A DNA stretch of 64,000 nucleotides from Corallium rubrum. Lineage: Eukaryota > Cnidaria > Anthozoa > Scleralcyonacea > Coralliidae. This document shows positions 48,069 to 59,125 of this stretch, piece by piece. Made by a program: the position numbers and the translations under genes. Where the stretch lies: positions 2,027,481 to 2,091,480 of the forward strand of contig OZ036017.1 of NCBI GenBank assembly GCA_964035015.1, given 5' to 3'. Position 1 is the stretch's first letter. Each line of letters begins with the position of its first letter. Below the pieces are notes generated by a model. The model did no database searches and had not been told where the DNA came from. It saw only the letters and a program-made list of their open reading frames with translations.

Positions 48069-49224
48069 GAGCTTAAGTAGAGAGGTTAAGCGTATTAGGC
48101 GTTTTTGAGACACGGACGGTGACCAGAAGAACAGGAATACAATACAGAACTACTGAACCGCGTATTCTTTGAAAAGACTTTTTTACCCAAAACAAAGGCT
48201 ATGAATAATCACATATCTAAACTGTTAGCTTACAAGCTTAAATTTCATCTTTATTCCTTTATTTTATATTGTAATGTAATGAAATTATCCCCTTAAAATA
48301 CAAGTTTCAGTCTCATTGTAGTAAAACAACGATGACAGGCCTCAACGTTCTAGAAGTTCCCGTCGTCTCAAGAACGTGAAAATGCTCTCAATGACGTCTT
48401 GTGTAGAACGACGACGGCGTTCACTTTGCTCTTGGAATTTTAAATTGCTCATTATCATTGTTTTGAATGAAAAATGCTATTGAATTACAACGCCGTCCGT
48501 GGCTGTAAAACGTCTGTTGCTTAAGCTCTCTATTAAGCAAATACAACGCGAACGTCAAGGGCAACGTCCTTAATACAATGGAATTTTTCTCCACAACAAA
48601 GAAAATGAATAATTTTTAGTCCCAAGAGTAATGAGTCGTAACGCCGTCCCCGTTCTACAACGTTACTCAGATCATTTTCACGTCTTCAGGACGACGTTAA
48701 CTCGTGAAACGGCGAAACTGTTAGTTGAGTTTGACTTCAAAGTTCAAACTATGCGACAAAATCCTTTTTGAACTCTATATGCTTTTGGATGTCGAAAAAC
48801 ATACTTTTAAAGGGGATTGACATTAAAAATTAACTTGGCTAATTTGACGGAACTCATAAAATTGTAATAGAAGATCCTTTACAACTTCTTCGTATCTCAT
48901 GCGTTTTTAAAGATATTTCAATTTGTTTGATCATGGTTTGATATGTAAATGAGATGGTCTCTGACGTCAAGAGTGGGGTAAAATATTTTCATACAGAGCA
49001 AAATCACTTACATATCTAACATGAAATGTTCAGCGTCGTAAGGAGTTTTTATGTGCACAGTTTCAAATGATTTCGCTGAACAAACTTAGAGATATAACTG
49101 GTTTTGGTACATGTGAAGATATTTTACCCCACACCTGACGTCAGAGACCATTCTTGAAAACTGAAGAAAGATACGGAAAAGTTGTAAAGGATGTTACTAC
49201 TCAGACATGAATGATTTTTTTATC
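48069..49224. mobile_element. Probable MITE cluster
   Basis: agagagcttaag at 48066-48077 faces cttaagctctct at about 48521-48532, bounding a possible 465-bp element. From 48960 to 49160, gagatggtctctgacgtca and its complement tgacgtcagagaccattc form a second fold-back. No coding sequence. Confidence 0.5.
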
Positions 49225-49400
49225 GCTTTCGAAGCGATAGATATTAAACTAACAATCACGAGGTGTGTTCTCATGTACCACGTGATAAACATCCAATTGT
49301 TAACTCGTAAACAAGCTATCACGTGGTACGAGAATACACCTCGTGATTGCTTTGAAATTGATCTGCGGTTAACGAAACTGTCGCTTTGGAAGCGATGAAA
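49225..49400. mobile_element. Fold-back MITE with 'tcgcttt..gaagcgat' ends
   Basis: Outer tatcgctttcgaagcgatag faces tcgctttggaagcgatga. Inner arms aatcacgaggtgtgttctca and gagaatacacctcgtgattg, then accacgtgata / tatcacgtggt. Confidence 0.7.
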
Positions 49401-49832
49401 ACATCGTCTATGTCTCGCTCTACTGATTTGAGTAGTATATTACAATTTTCTGAGTTCTTTCAAATTAGACGAACTTAATTTTTAGTGCTATTGCCCTTTA
49501 ACTCGTGAGATATCCTATTCAGCACTCGAAATGATTCGTGGTTTCTGCTAGATGCTGAACTTTAGATTGCCGTCGTCGTCCTAGCTTGCTTAAGCTCCCT
49601 TTTATGCGCGTGTAATCAAGTAAGAGTTTAGTTAGTGTTTGTTTGGCTCAGTAATTACAGCGGCATATAGAAGGACATAGAATTAGATGTTGACTTCTCT
49701 GTATATAACATAATTATTTATAATAGACGTTCGTCAAATTCAATAATCAGTATAGTTTATGTAATAGTTCAAATACGAGACGGAGGACTTTACCGGGATT
49801 TCACAGTCCGAGTGCTTTTTAATGCACGAGGG

Positions 49833-50648
49833 CTTTGTAATGGGGGGGGGGGGGGGGGGACTTGGGGGGGGGGGGCTTGAGCCCCCCAAATTTTAAATGG
49901 GGCTTATCTCCCCCCCCCCCCCAAAAAAAAAAAAAAAAAGAAAAAAGAAAAAGTAAGGACAAGCGTTGCTAAATTTAATGATTGTATTAGTACGACTATA
50001 CAGAGGCTAGGAGAGCAGCTACTTACGGTAATCTACCTACGGGGTTCATCTTCACGACAACACGAGATTTCAAAAACGGGTGTAGCGTGATTGCGTATAC
50101 CATATTTTTTAAGTTTGTCAATAAAAAACAGCTTACCAGTTATAAACCACAAATTTGAGAATGTCTGCGATTAATCGGAGTTTATAATCTTACCTTTTGA
50201 TAAAATGGAGAGTATTCGGTGGAAAGTGTGCCGAGTCTGCCGAGTGACGACGACAACAAAGTTAATTCTACGGAAGCTAAGTTGACGAAGAATTAGAAGC
50301 TATTGTGTAGGTGTTTTTAAACACAATTATTGAAAGATTATTAAAGCGACTTCAATGCATGCGATCCCTAAAAAGTGTTCAGTTTTGTGAAGTGTCGTCT
50401 GTTGAGGCTTTAAGGTATGTTGGTTTAATAATTTCTTCGTTTTATATTAAAATTTGAACTATGCTTGCTGTAGAATTAGATGAAAAAGTTTCCTCAAATT
50501 GCTGCAAATTATGTTTCCGAGGTTCTAGATTTCAAAATTTTCCGGGAACTCCGCTAAAAATGCGGTCACTGATTTTCTGCATGTCGACTTGAGCCCCCCC
50601 CCCCCCCCCCCCCAACTTTGAATCCGTTCCTACGCCTCTGCTTTGTAA
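49833..50648. mobile_element. hAT-like element with G/C-run termini and 8-bp duplication
   Basis: ctttgtaa flanks both sides (49833-49840 and 50641-50648). The right end (cctacgcctctg) is hAT-like (CAGAGGCGTAGG inverted). The left end is an 18-bp G-run followed by more G-runs that can pair with C-runs at 49907-49921 and 50593-50613. No transposase frame. Confidence 0.7.
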
Positions 50649-50844
50649 TCCCGGTAAAGTCCAACGTCGAGTGAACTGACTTCTCAAACTCAAAACTCCG
50701 AAGATACCTCCGAAACGTAATATAATTTGCCTTATTTCAAAGTACTAGTACTTTTCCTCCGATTTCAAAGAACTGGTTAAACATTAATTTCTTTTGTTTT
50801 TGGTTCATGAATTGTTAATGTGTTTGAAAAATTCAGTTATTGTA

Positions 50845-50882
<38 letters not shown>

Positions 50883-51098
50883 TCGAATTGTGAGCGTTCG
50901 GCAGGGGATCGAAGGCGGCAACTTTCTCGACCTTCTGAACCAAAAGTCAGTTTCCGAACGTTAACTAACTAACAAACATACTTTCCTTTAATGATTCGCC
51001 CTGAAACTTTCTCAATCGAAAGAAGTAATCACAAACCTTACTTTAAAATATTATTTTCTCCAACTTACAAATTTTGTCACATATAAGCACTTTAAGGG
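50649..51098. other. Unannotated stretch with TA repeat
   Basis: A (TA)n tract at about 50852-50880. Otherwise nothing supported. Confidence 0.5.
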
Positions 51099-51527
51099 TA
51101 ATAGACCTTTTCACCAATTCGCCATCTTGAATTCGCAATGCATTATGGTCTATCCAGGGTAACAAGCTCCATTAAAAGGGCGATTGCGTACTGTTGAGAT
51201 ACAATGCGGTAATTTTTCTTTATAAATACTTTCGCGGCAACAATATCTAAATATAATAATTGTCATATTGGTAAAAGCAACAATTCTCGGACGTGCAAGG
51301 ATAGATTCATGACAAATGTATCCTTATACGTACGAGAATTACCGCTTTTACCAAAATGACAACGATCATATCTAGACATTGTTGCCATGAAAGTGTTTAT
51401 CAAGAAAAAATTACCGCATTGTGTCTCAACAGTAAGCAATCACCCTTTTAATTGAGCTTATTACCCTGGATAGACCACACTGCATTGCGAATTCAAGATG
51501 GCGCCGCTATTGGTGAAAAGGGCCATT
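51099..51527. mobile_element. Palindromic fold-back MITE (copy 2)
   Basis: Second copy of 36384-36816. Shares aatagaccttttcacca, cattatggtctatccaggg and the palindromic arms; the central part (acgtgcaaggatagattcat) differs slightly in direction. ttaag words stand near both ends. Confidence 0.88.
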
Positions 51528-51683
51528 AAGTCGAAATGTTAAGTCCGGTACACACATCTCGAGAAAATTTCCGAAACAAGTTACCGAAACACGGTTTTAG
51601 AAACAAAAGTTTCCAGGATTCCAGTGTATGTTGATTATAGGGATATAGTTGCCCTCTAATGGTTCAGATTAGCGCTCAGTATA

Positions 51684-52040
51684 AGCCTGGCGCACACGCT
51701 ACGATTTTAGTCGGCCGATTTTTATCGATTGGTGAAGCGATAAAAAGCGGTGTTTGCCATATATGTGTGGTAGTTACATGTAATAGCTCGCATCTTTAGC
51801 AACTGGAGTCACCATTTTTACGATCATCAAATCAAATAACCTCAGCGAGAATAATGAGTGTTCAGTAAATGATATAGAAATTGGTAATCGTCACACATGG
51901 TTTGATATTGTCCGATACAAATCGGCTGATAAAAATTGCTCAACAATGACACCACACACGTTACGATTTTAGTCAAAAGTCAAAATTTAGTTGGCCGATA
52001 AAAATCGTCGGACTAAAATCGTAGCGTGTGCGTCCAGCTT
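51684..52040. mobile_element. MITE with ends 'agcctggcgcacacgctacg'
   Basis: agcctggcgcacacgctacg at the left; cgtagcgtgtgcgtccagct at the right. Inner gattttagtcggccgat repeats in both orientations. A further inverted end, cgtagcgtgtgcgcc, at about 52174-52188 suggests a second, overlapping copy. Confidence 0.75.
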
Positions 52041-52296
52041 AATCGGGAATTGATATTTTGCAACGAAAATCGGCCGACTAAAATCGCTGTAATTACACCG
52101 CACATGCACGTACCGATTTTGATCGTAAGCCCTAAATTTACTAACCGGCCGAGAAAAAGATCGGCTGACTAGAATCGTAGCGTGTGCGCCATATGCGTAG
52201 AGCGAGTAATGTCACATTTTACAGCACGCGCGCTCATGATCATGACTGATGTCACCGATTTGGTTTGTGCATGGGCGTCCACAGAAGTCGGACATC

Positions 52297-52622
52297 TAAA
52301 CCACAGAATAGTAATACAACCAGAAGTCCAACTCGCGTCGGAACCTTTGAAGTTGATGTCATCGCGCATGTCGCCTCGCGCATCTTTATTCCTCGCTATC
52401 CTACGCCATCTTACGCAATCCTGGCAAGTTCCCCCAGCAGTTTTGACCTTCAAAACAAGTTAAAACTGCCGGGGGAACTTGCCAGGATTGCGCAGGATGG
52501 CGTATATAGGACATTGCGTATAGGATCGCGTAGGATGGCGTAAAATATCGCGCCTGCGTATTGAAGAAATTCGGACAAGTTTTCACTCGAGTTGGACTTC
52601 GGTTGTATTACTATTCTGTGTC
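52297..52622. mobile_element. Fold-back element
   Basis: cacagaatagtaatacaacc faces ggttgtattactattctgtg. Nested inside, atcctggcaagttccccc faces gggggaacttgccaggat at the centre. Confidence 0.8.
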
Positions 52623-52740
52623 TAAACTGTGCTATAGGTGCATGTAGGATCAGTAGTTACTGCGTGTCTTCTCGATCGTCTAGCAGCGTTATTCTCCTTT
52701 CGTGGCTTGTCACATATAACCTAAATAGCTAACGTGCATG

Positions 52741-53085
52741 CTAGTAAATTTGAATTTGAATTTATTAAATTTGCCACTTAACGTGTGGCAGGAGAGAGGA
52801 ACAGAACTTTCGTCCCAATTGACACCAAACTCCTATGTGTAGACAACTAAGACCTAGGTGTTGATTTTACGAGGGAGGAAAACCGGAGAACCCGGCGAAA
52901 AACCCTCGGAGCACAGGAGACCAACTAAACTCTACTCACATAAGTCCCAAGCTGGCGGCGAGTATGGCGTTATTCCCAAACGGTCACCCATCCAAGTACT
53001 AACCCCGTCCGACCGGGCTTAACTATTGGTGAGAGGCAGCGCCTAACAGCACACGCCACCCGTGCTCCCACCACACCTAGTGGGT
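52741..53085 (-). mobile_element. 5S-rRNA-derived SINE, most complete copy
   Basis: On the minus strand: gagcacgggtggcg, then gttaagcccggtcggacggg and gtacttggatgggtgacc (5S middle and 3' domains), then the shared tail with ctccggttttcctccctc. The end is AT-rich with aaatttaataaattcaaatt. This gives the full layout of the family: 5S-like head, unique body, AT-rich 3' end. Confidence 0.85.
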
Positions 53086-53100
53086 CACTAGGTGCACGAT

Positions 53101-54261
53101 CCCTATAAATCGAGCGCTATATCTGGGTCTCGAAAATAATTTCTGAGTATTTAAGCTAGAGGAAGGCGTCTACCAAGCGGCTCATGTAAAACATGGAGTG
53201 GACTTTTTTTTGGACCGCCGGTTTACTAGGCTTTGCGGTTTTTACTTTTTTTTTGTCTTTTTGAACTTTTAAACTGATTTAAATATCTGGTTATAAGGGC
53301 TGCATGTTGTGCACTACAATGTACTAAAGTATTTTGCTACTAAACTTATTGAATCGACTTTCCTTTGGTGGTAAAATAAGCCTATAATACAAGTGTCACG
53401 AGACATGTGTACGTACGCCCGTCCTTTGCAAGTTGTCTGTTTTCAACGTTGTTTATGTTTCGCTCATCTTGCAGATAGTTTCCAATAGTCAGCAGGTTAT
53501 CAGTTTGCGAGCATGAGTAATACTTTTCAGTAGTTAAAATTCAATAAATCATATAAATCGTTTATAGTCAGTTTGTCTTGATCGAGACCGGCGAAATGAT
53601 TAATAGCTCAGCATCTTGTGTAGACTGTAGATTTACCGCCACCAATGTCTGCTGTAAGCGTAGTGAGCATATTTAACATTAACACAGTTGTCAGCCACAT
53701 GTCTGATCAATAACAGTGTTCAGTAAGTCAGTTAAAGTCTTCTACAAGCTTCGAGATCTCTTTTTCAAACCAGGTCAAAGGCCAAGCTGTCGAAAAGAAA
53801 GAACTTCGGCTGCTGGAGTCTGGAGCACGCTATATGCCTCAGTTTCGCAAAGCCTGTCGGGTCAATATTGCGCGGCCGGGAGACTAATGCTCGCGACGCA
53901 AAAAGAAATAACACGACCGAAACCTAGACTCGGCTACTACAGGTAGCCCGAGTCAATAATTGGTAAAAAGTCAGTCTAAAAATAGTCGAAATAATAGTTC
54001 ATGCCAGCCTATATGTTTGTTACATATACTGAATTACTGATACTGTTGCTGTTGCTGAATTGTTGACTGACTTACTGAAGAAACTGATCAAAGGTACTTG
54101 ATGTAAATCTAATATAGTAGAAACTATTGGTAATGAGCTTGGCTAAGTTACCATGTGACAATTAGACAACAAGCCAGATTGTTCCATGCGCCAATATGGG
54201 TCCTTTCTCGATATATGAACAACCGAAATACGTATGATCAAGCCAAATAAAACGTTACCTG
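53101..54261. other. Unannotated stretch
   Basis: The open frame at 53716-53946 (76 codons) shows no recognised motif. No element ends seen. Confidence 0.4.
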
Positions 54262-55392
54262 GCGTTCCTCACATTTCCTCACCTTTCCTTAGCTTTCCTC
54301 AGACATCCTCAGCCTTCCTTAGCGTTCCTCAGCCTTCCTTAGCTTTCCTCAGCTTTCCTTAGCCTTCCTCAGCTTTCCTCAGCCTTCCTTAACCTTCCTC
54401 AGCCTTCCTCAACCTTCCTTAGCCTTCCTCAGACATCCCCAGCCTTCCTTAGCTTTCCTTAGCCTTCCTTAATTTTCCTCAGCCTTCCTCAGCGTTCCTC
54501 AGCTTTCCTTAGCCTTTCTTAGCTTTCCTCAGCCTTCCTTAGCTTCCCTTAACTTTCCTTAGCCTTCCTCAGCTTTCCTTAGCTTTCCGCAGCCTTCAGC
54601 CTTCCTTAGCTTTCCTCAGCTTTCCTTAGCCTTCCTCAGCCTTCCTCAGCTTTCATTAGCCTTCCTTAGCTTTCGTCAGACATCCCAAGCCTTCCTTAGC
54701 TTTCCTTAGCCTTCCTCAACCTTCCTTAGCTTTCCTCAGCGTTCCTCGGCTTTCCTTAGCCTTCCTTAACCTTCCGTAGCCTTCCTCAGCTTTCCCCAGC
54801 CTTCCTTAGCTTTCCTCAGCCTTCCTCAGCGTTCCTTAGCCTTCCTTAGCTTCCCTTAGCCTTCCTCAGCTTTCCTTAGCTTTCCGCAGCCTTCCTTAGC
54901 CGTCCTCAACCTTCCTTAGCCTTCCTCAGTCTTCCTTAGCTTTCCTCAGCTTTCCTTAGCCTTCCTCAGCCTTCCTTAGTCTTCCTCAGCTTTCCTTAGC
55001 TTTCCTTAACTTTACTTAGCCCCTCAGCTTTCCTCAGCCTTCCTCAGCTTTCCTTAGCTTTTCTCAGCCTTCCTTAGCTTTCCTGAACTTTCCTCAGCCT
55101 TCCTTAGCTTTCCTTAACTGTCCTCAGCCTTCCTTAGCTTTCCTCAGCCTGCCTTAGCTTTCCTTAGCCTTCCTCAGCTTTCTTAGCTTTCATTAACTTT
55201 CCTCAGGCTTCCTTAGCTTTCCTTAGCCTTCCTCAGCCTTCCTCAGTTTTCTTTGGCTTTCCTTAGCCTTCCTTAGCTTTCCTTAGCCTTCCTCAGCCTT
55301 CTTAGCTTTCCTTAACTTTCCTCAGGCTTCCTTAGCTTTCCTTAGCCTTCCTTAGCTTTCCTTAACTTTCCTCAGCCTTCCTTAGTTTTCGC
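54262..55392. repeat. 10-bp satellite (ttcctyagcy), 1.1 kb
   Basis: Over 100 tandem units such as cttcctcagc, cttccttagc and tttccttagc, with C/T variation at fixed positions and occasional odd units (agacatccccag). Confidence 0.96.
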
Positions 55393-56332
55393 TACGACAT
55401 ATTTCAACTCCTAGCTGTCGTTAGCCTTTTTGGTACTTCCTTGGTATATCTTTCGCCTTATGAAGCTTCGATTTGTGTTTTCAATGTGGCATATATATTA
55501 TTACCTGATCGAAATCAATGGTAATTTTCCTGTACTGGTTGGGCAACTTTTTTCCAAAATATTAGACTTTGCATTCCATGTTTTTGGCAGTACACAAATC
55601 CTGCCATATTTCGGACTCTTTTTCTATACTGACTAAATACGCAAAACTGGAGTTCATTTGCTAAGCCCAATTAACTATTAAATTAGTTTTCCAACATAAC
55701 TATCTTCTATTTAAATTGAATGATGAGTGCGACAACTTTTGCATGGAATTGTTTGTTTTAATAAAAAATATTATGTTAATAAATTTTTACTTTTAAAGGT
55801 GTGGTTAGAAGTCACTAACAGTAGCTTAACAAACTAGTACTATATATACATTAGTACCGTATAAATTATTGATGACGTCACTACTTTAAAGCGCGCGAAA
55901 ATTACAAAATAACAAAATGGCTTGCAATTGATTTGTCTCTGTTGACGAAGATAATTCTTGTTTTTATATAGCATGCTGTCGATCGGCTATTAGCTCTTGC
56001 GTAATCTGATTGGTTCCCTACTACTAGGCTATCAGCTCAGTCATAGCCTACTAGTAGCTCTCCGCAGAGGCTTGTACAATCCATGTTAGTTGCAGGCGCG
56101 CAGGTAATCGCAAAGCGCGCGGGGCACGATCGGAAATCGCATAGAAAATCGGCCACTTTCATGGGGCAGTTCGCAGTCCACGTGCGTGCTGGCTCAAATG
56201 AGTTCTGAGGACATTTGAAACTGATGAATTTGAGAAGGGTAATGGGTTCGTACATCGCGAAAATTCTACGAGTTGTCAACAAACCGTATTCTATGGCAAG
56301 CCCAACCTTCGTGTTCTGCGCTCGTGGAAGAA
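55393..56332. other. Unannotated stretch
   Basis: AT-rich, then a CpG-richer part from about 56080. The frame at 55430-55636 is not convincing. Confidence 0.35.
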
Positions 56333-56497
56333 TTATGGTCGAGCGACGATTTTGAGCGGAGATGTTTGACTTTGAGCTCGGGGTGTCCTCGCTCCTGTCG
56401 ACCGTGTATTGATGACGTTTACACGCAAGATATTCGTTCTACGCATGCGTAGCTTATACGGGTCAGCCCGTATTTCGCGAGCCTCGACAGCCGCCAT
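56333..56497 (-). CDS. Small CpG-rich open frame, possible first exon
   Basis: ATG in good context (ggaaATGGCGGCT) at 56497 opens 54 codons starting MAAVEAREIRADPYKLRMRR, ending at 56333. The ATGGCGGC start and CpG content are typical of real animal first exons, but no donor or partner exon was identified. Confidence 0.25.
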   Translation of the reverse strand: MAAVEAREIRADPYKLRMRRTNILRVNVINTRSTGARTPRAQSQTSPLKIVARP

Positions 56498-56604
56498 TTC
56501 CGATCGTGAACAGAGAAAACAACACATATGGGGGAGCGCTTTGCCGGTTTAACCGAATTTTACTTGAAAATCATACAGAATTTAGCTACATAATAAAACA
56601 ATTA

Positions 56605-56788
56605 TACACTGCAAATCCCTAAAAAAGTTGTTTTAAGATTTTCTTGTCCGGTCTGCAAGATAATAATGTTGCTGGGTTTTCTTGACAAGATATTTTGTCT
56701 TAAAACAAAATTGAATATCTTATAACAAGATATAGAATCTTAAAATAAAGAAAATTATCTCGACAAGATTTGGAGGTTTTGCAGTGTA
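56605..56788. mobile_element. MITE with ends 'tacactgcaaa', probable TA target
   Basis: tacactgcaaatccc and ggttttgcagtgta are inverted ends bounded by TA, suggesting a Tc1/mariner-type target. Interior inverted words tcttgacaagatatttt and aatatcttataacaaga. Confidence 0.75.
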
Positions 56789-57548
56789 CCATACGCTCTC
56801 GTTGTAAGTGAGCCGGTCATAGCTCATATACGACTCGAACTCATGGTATAATTGTTAAGCCGTATCATGCGTAAGCCGAATGCAATAATGGTTTAATATT
56901 ATTTAGTACTTTACAAAAGAATCTGTATTGCGTTTGATTACAATTACTGTTGTAATTGGGAGAGAAACTGCTGATGTCTTCAAGCTTTCTCTTACTAATT
57001 GTTTTTTCGTTTTCGCGGTGAAATGACAATATTCGAAAACAGATTCTGCTGTTTTCAGGCTTGCATTTAAATCGTTGGTAAGAATTCCCACCACCATTGA
57101 CTGGTGATCTTCTGCTGTTAGTAGGTCTGGATTCATCACGATGTGTTGGAGAAAAATGAAATTTTCTTCATATAGGTCCACTTTCCGTAGGTTACATCTT
57201 CGTTTCCGATCCTCAAGTACGTCGATCCATCTTTCCGTTCTCCACTCATGTCCGTTCTAGCTCTTCGTCTTTTCTTCTCCTCTGGTTGCTCACTCACACG
57301 TTCTGCTGTCTTCTTGTCTAACGGGTTGCAGCATCCTCTACATTTACATGTATTTGCACATGCTTTCGCAAGGCGCAAACACAGGCAGCGCGAGGCATAT
57401 GTATACGTCCACTCTCTGATTTGGTGTTCGTACATGTTATTTTTGGCTCTTGCTTCCTCGTCATGCCAGGTACACTTAATATCTTGATCATTTATGTTCT
57501 GCTTTTCTTTTTGATCATTTACCGCTCGATTTACCTCTTTTGCTGATT

Positions 57549-58063
57549 CTACCAATGCGTATAGTGGCCTGGTCCATCTCGAGTGTAAGTTATAAAAATA
57601 GTGTCGTTTGCGTTGTTAAATTCGTCCGGTGTCACAGTAATAACGTGGTAGTTTGTAATGTTTGTCAGAATGATTAACGGTGTCTTTAACACATTCGCAA
57701 TAGTTCTCACCATCAGATCACCCATATCTCCAGCAAATACACCAGGTTGACTGAACGTCTTCACAAGGTCATCATATACTCTCTATCGTTAATGTTTTGT
57801 AAAAATGGCAAGTATCTGGTTCTGTTGTTCGTCAGTTTGGTGGTCATAAGACTGCGGAGTGTCTGCGAGATACTTTCTAAAGTAGAGGTAGGGCGAATTC
57901 CTAAATTGACATACTGCTGGCAAACAGTGCTTGATGTTGTAGAAATGGGCAAAGAAAATCGTTGGATGATTGCAAATGCAACAGCAGTAAACAAACAGGC
58001 TCCGTCCATGGCCATCGGGACAATCTGCATCCCAAAGCGACCCGCAATGCCTTCGAGCTAGTT
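57549..58063 (-). pseudogene. OTU cysteine-protease-like domain
   Basis: Catalytic-type box DGACLF (Cys nucleophile) at about 58010; PGVFAGDMGDLMVRTIANVL with PLIILT in the middle; DGPGHYTHW (His box) at about 57570. OTU proteases remove ubiquitin or related tags, and the spacing of about 140 codons fits the family. The frame shifts by one base at about 57766 (TTG|TGAAG) and again after GHYT. An in-frame TAG stands shortly before the Cys box. Confidence 0.65.
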
Positions 58064-58389
58064 TTTCTGGTGTCTGAGGTTTTGTTACAGCCTTGTTCTC
58101 GCTGGCTTTTTTGGTTACCTTTAAAAATAAATTTTAGTATCTCGTTATGAAAAAAAAAAGTCTTGCCAATGTAGTCCACTGCCGTTATTGCTCAATGCAT
58201 TCAACACATTCCTCAGTCTCAGCAGATATTGCGCGTTCGAATATTGTGTTTGATTGTTCTAACTGTCGAATATTTGGTTCGTTTTCCATTGGAATATCTT
58301 TGCTGGACGTATTTCCTATTCCGAATGATTCCGTTGGGGTTGGGTCACAGTACTATTGTTTTTGAAGTTAATCACTGACGGAAGTGGTT

Positions 58390-59125
58390 CTACAATACAA
58401 TAGATATGCCTTTTATCTTATTCTTTCGTCGCGAATTCCATGCGTAAAAGAAAACCGTCAGAAGAGCAAATGCAAGTTCAGGACCCATTTTGGCTCCAGC
58501 GAAAAGGTCGTTAATTTTTTGATGTAGGCTTTCGTTTATGCTAGTTGAATAACCTGGCGGTATATCCGACAAACATCCCTGCAAGATATGTTTTCGTAAA
58601 TTTTGCACTTGGTCGTCAAACGATTCTCGCAATAATGGTCCGTCCGTTGACGTTTCAGATATGTGTTCCCATTTTCTACTGAACTGATCTAAGTTCTTCA
58701 AGAGTTTCTCTATACTTGGAGTTGTCTTCAGTCGTTGTGCACGTGTTCCCTTATCATCATCATGCCAGAACACCATTGCACAATCGTGTCTACAGTTAGC
58801 TTGAAAGGAATGACCCTTGATTATCGTTTTTGTAAGTCTTTGTGTCGCATGAAACAAATCCAGAAGTACCTTTATATTTTCGCCAAATACCTCTTGAATT
58901 TTCTTGCGCCATGTTACAACAGTTGTCAATTATAAAAAACTGTACTTCTTTATTTAGACTTTGCCAGTCTCTCAAATTCTCCAATAATTCTCGTACGACA
59001 TCAAATTGTTCCCTTTTGCTCAATTTCCAAGTTGCTACTTCGTGTTTTTCGTTTAATACCACGAAGAGCGAATTAAATTGTTTCACCCAAGCACCATCTA
59101 CATTTCGTCTCACTCCAATGTTCAC
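58390..59125 (-). pseudogene. DDE-like core of the transposon-derived locus
   Basis: Two frames, 59125-58796 and 58929-58390, continue each other. The switch is at about 58918 (after IIDNCCN the second frame takes over at WRKKIQEVFG). This one break separates the two putative catalytic Asp residues. The second frame also holds CRHDC (a possible metal or structural Cys pair) and ends in AWNSRRKNKIKGISIVL. Confidence 0.6.

Noticed and set aside
52182-52543. Overlapping frames at 52.2-52.5 kb on both strands
   Set aside because: They lie within a fold-back element, whose symmetry makes similar frames on both strands.
53716-53946. 76-codon frame as a gene
   Set aside because: No motif, no splice context and an average length for chance frames in this window.
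54262-55392. Long pyrimidine-rich tract as a splicing or promoter region
   Set aside because: The regular 10-bp period identifies it as a satellite; no exon lies beside it.
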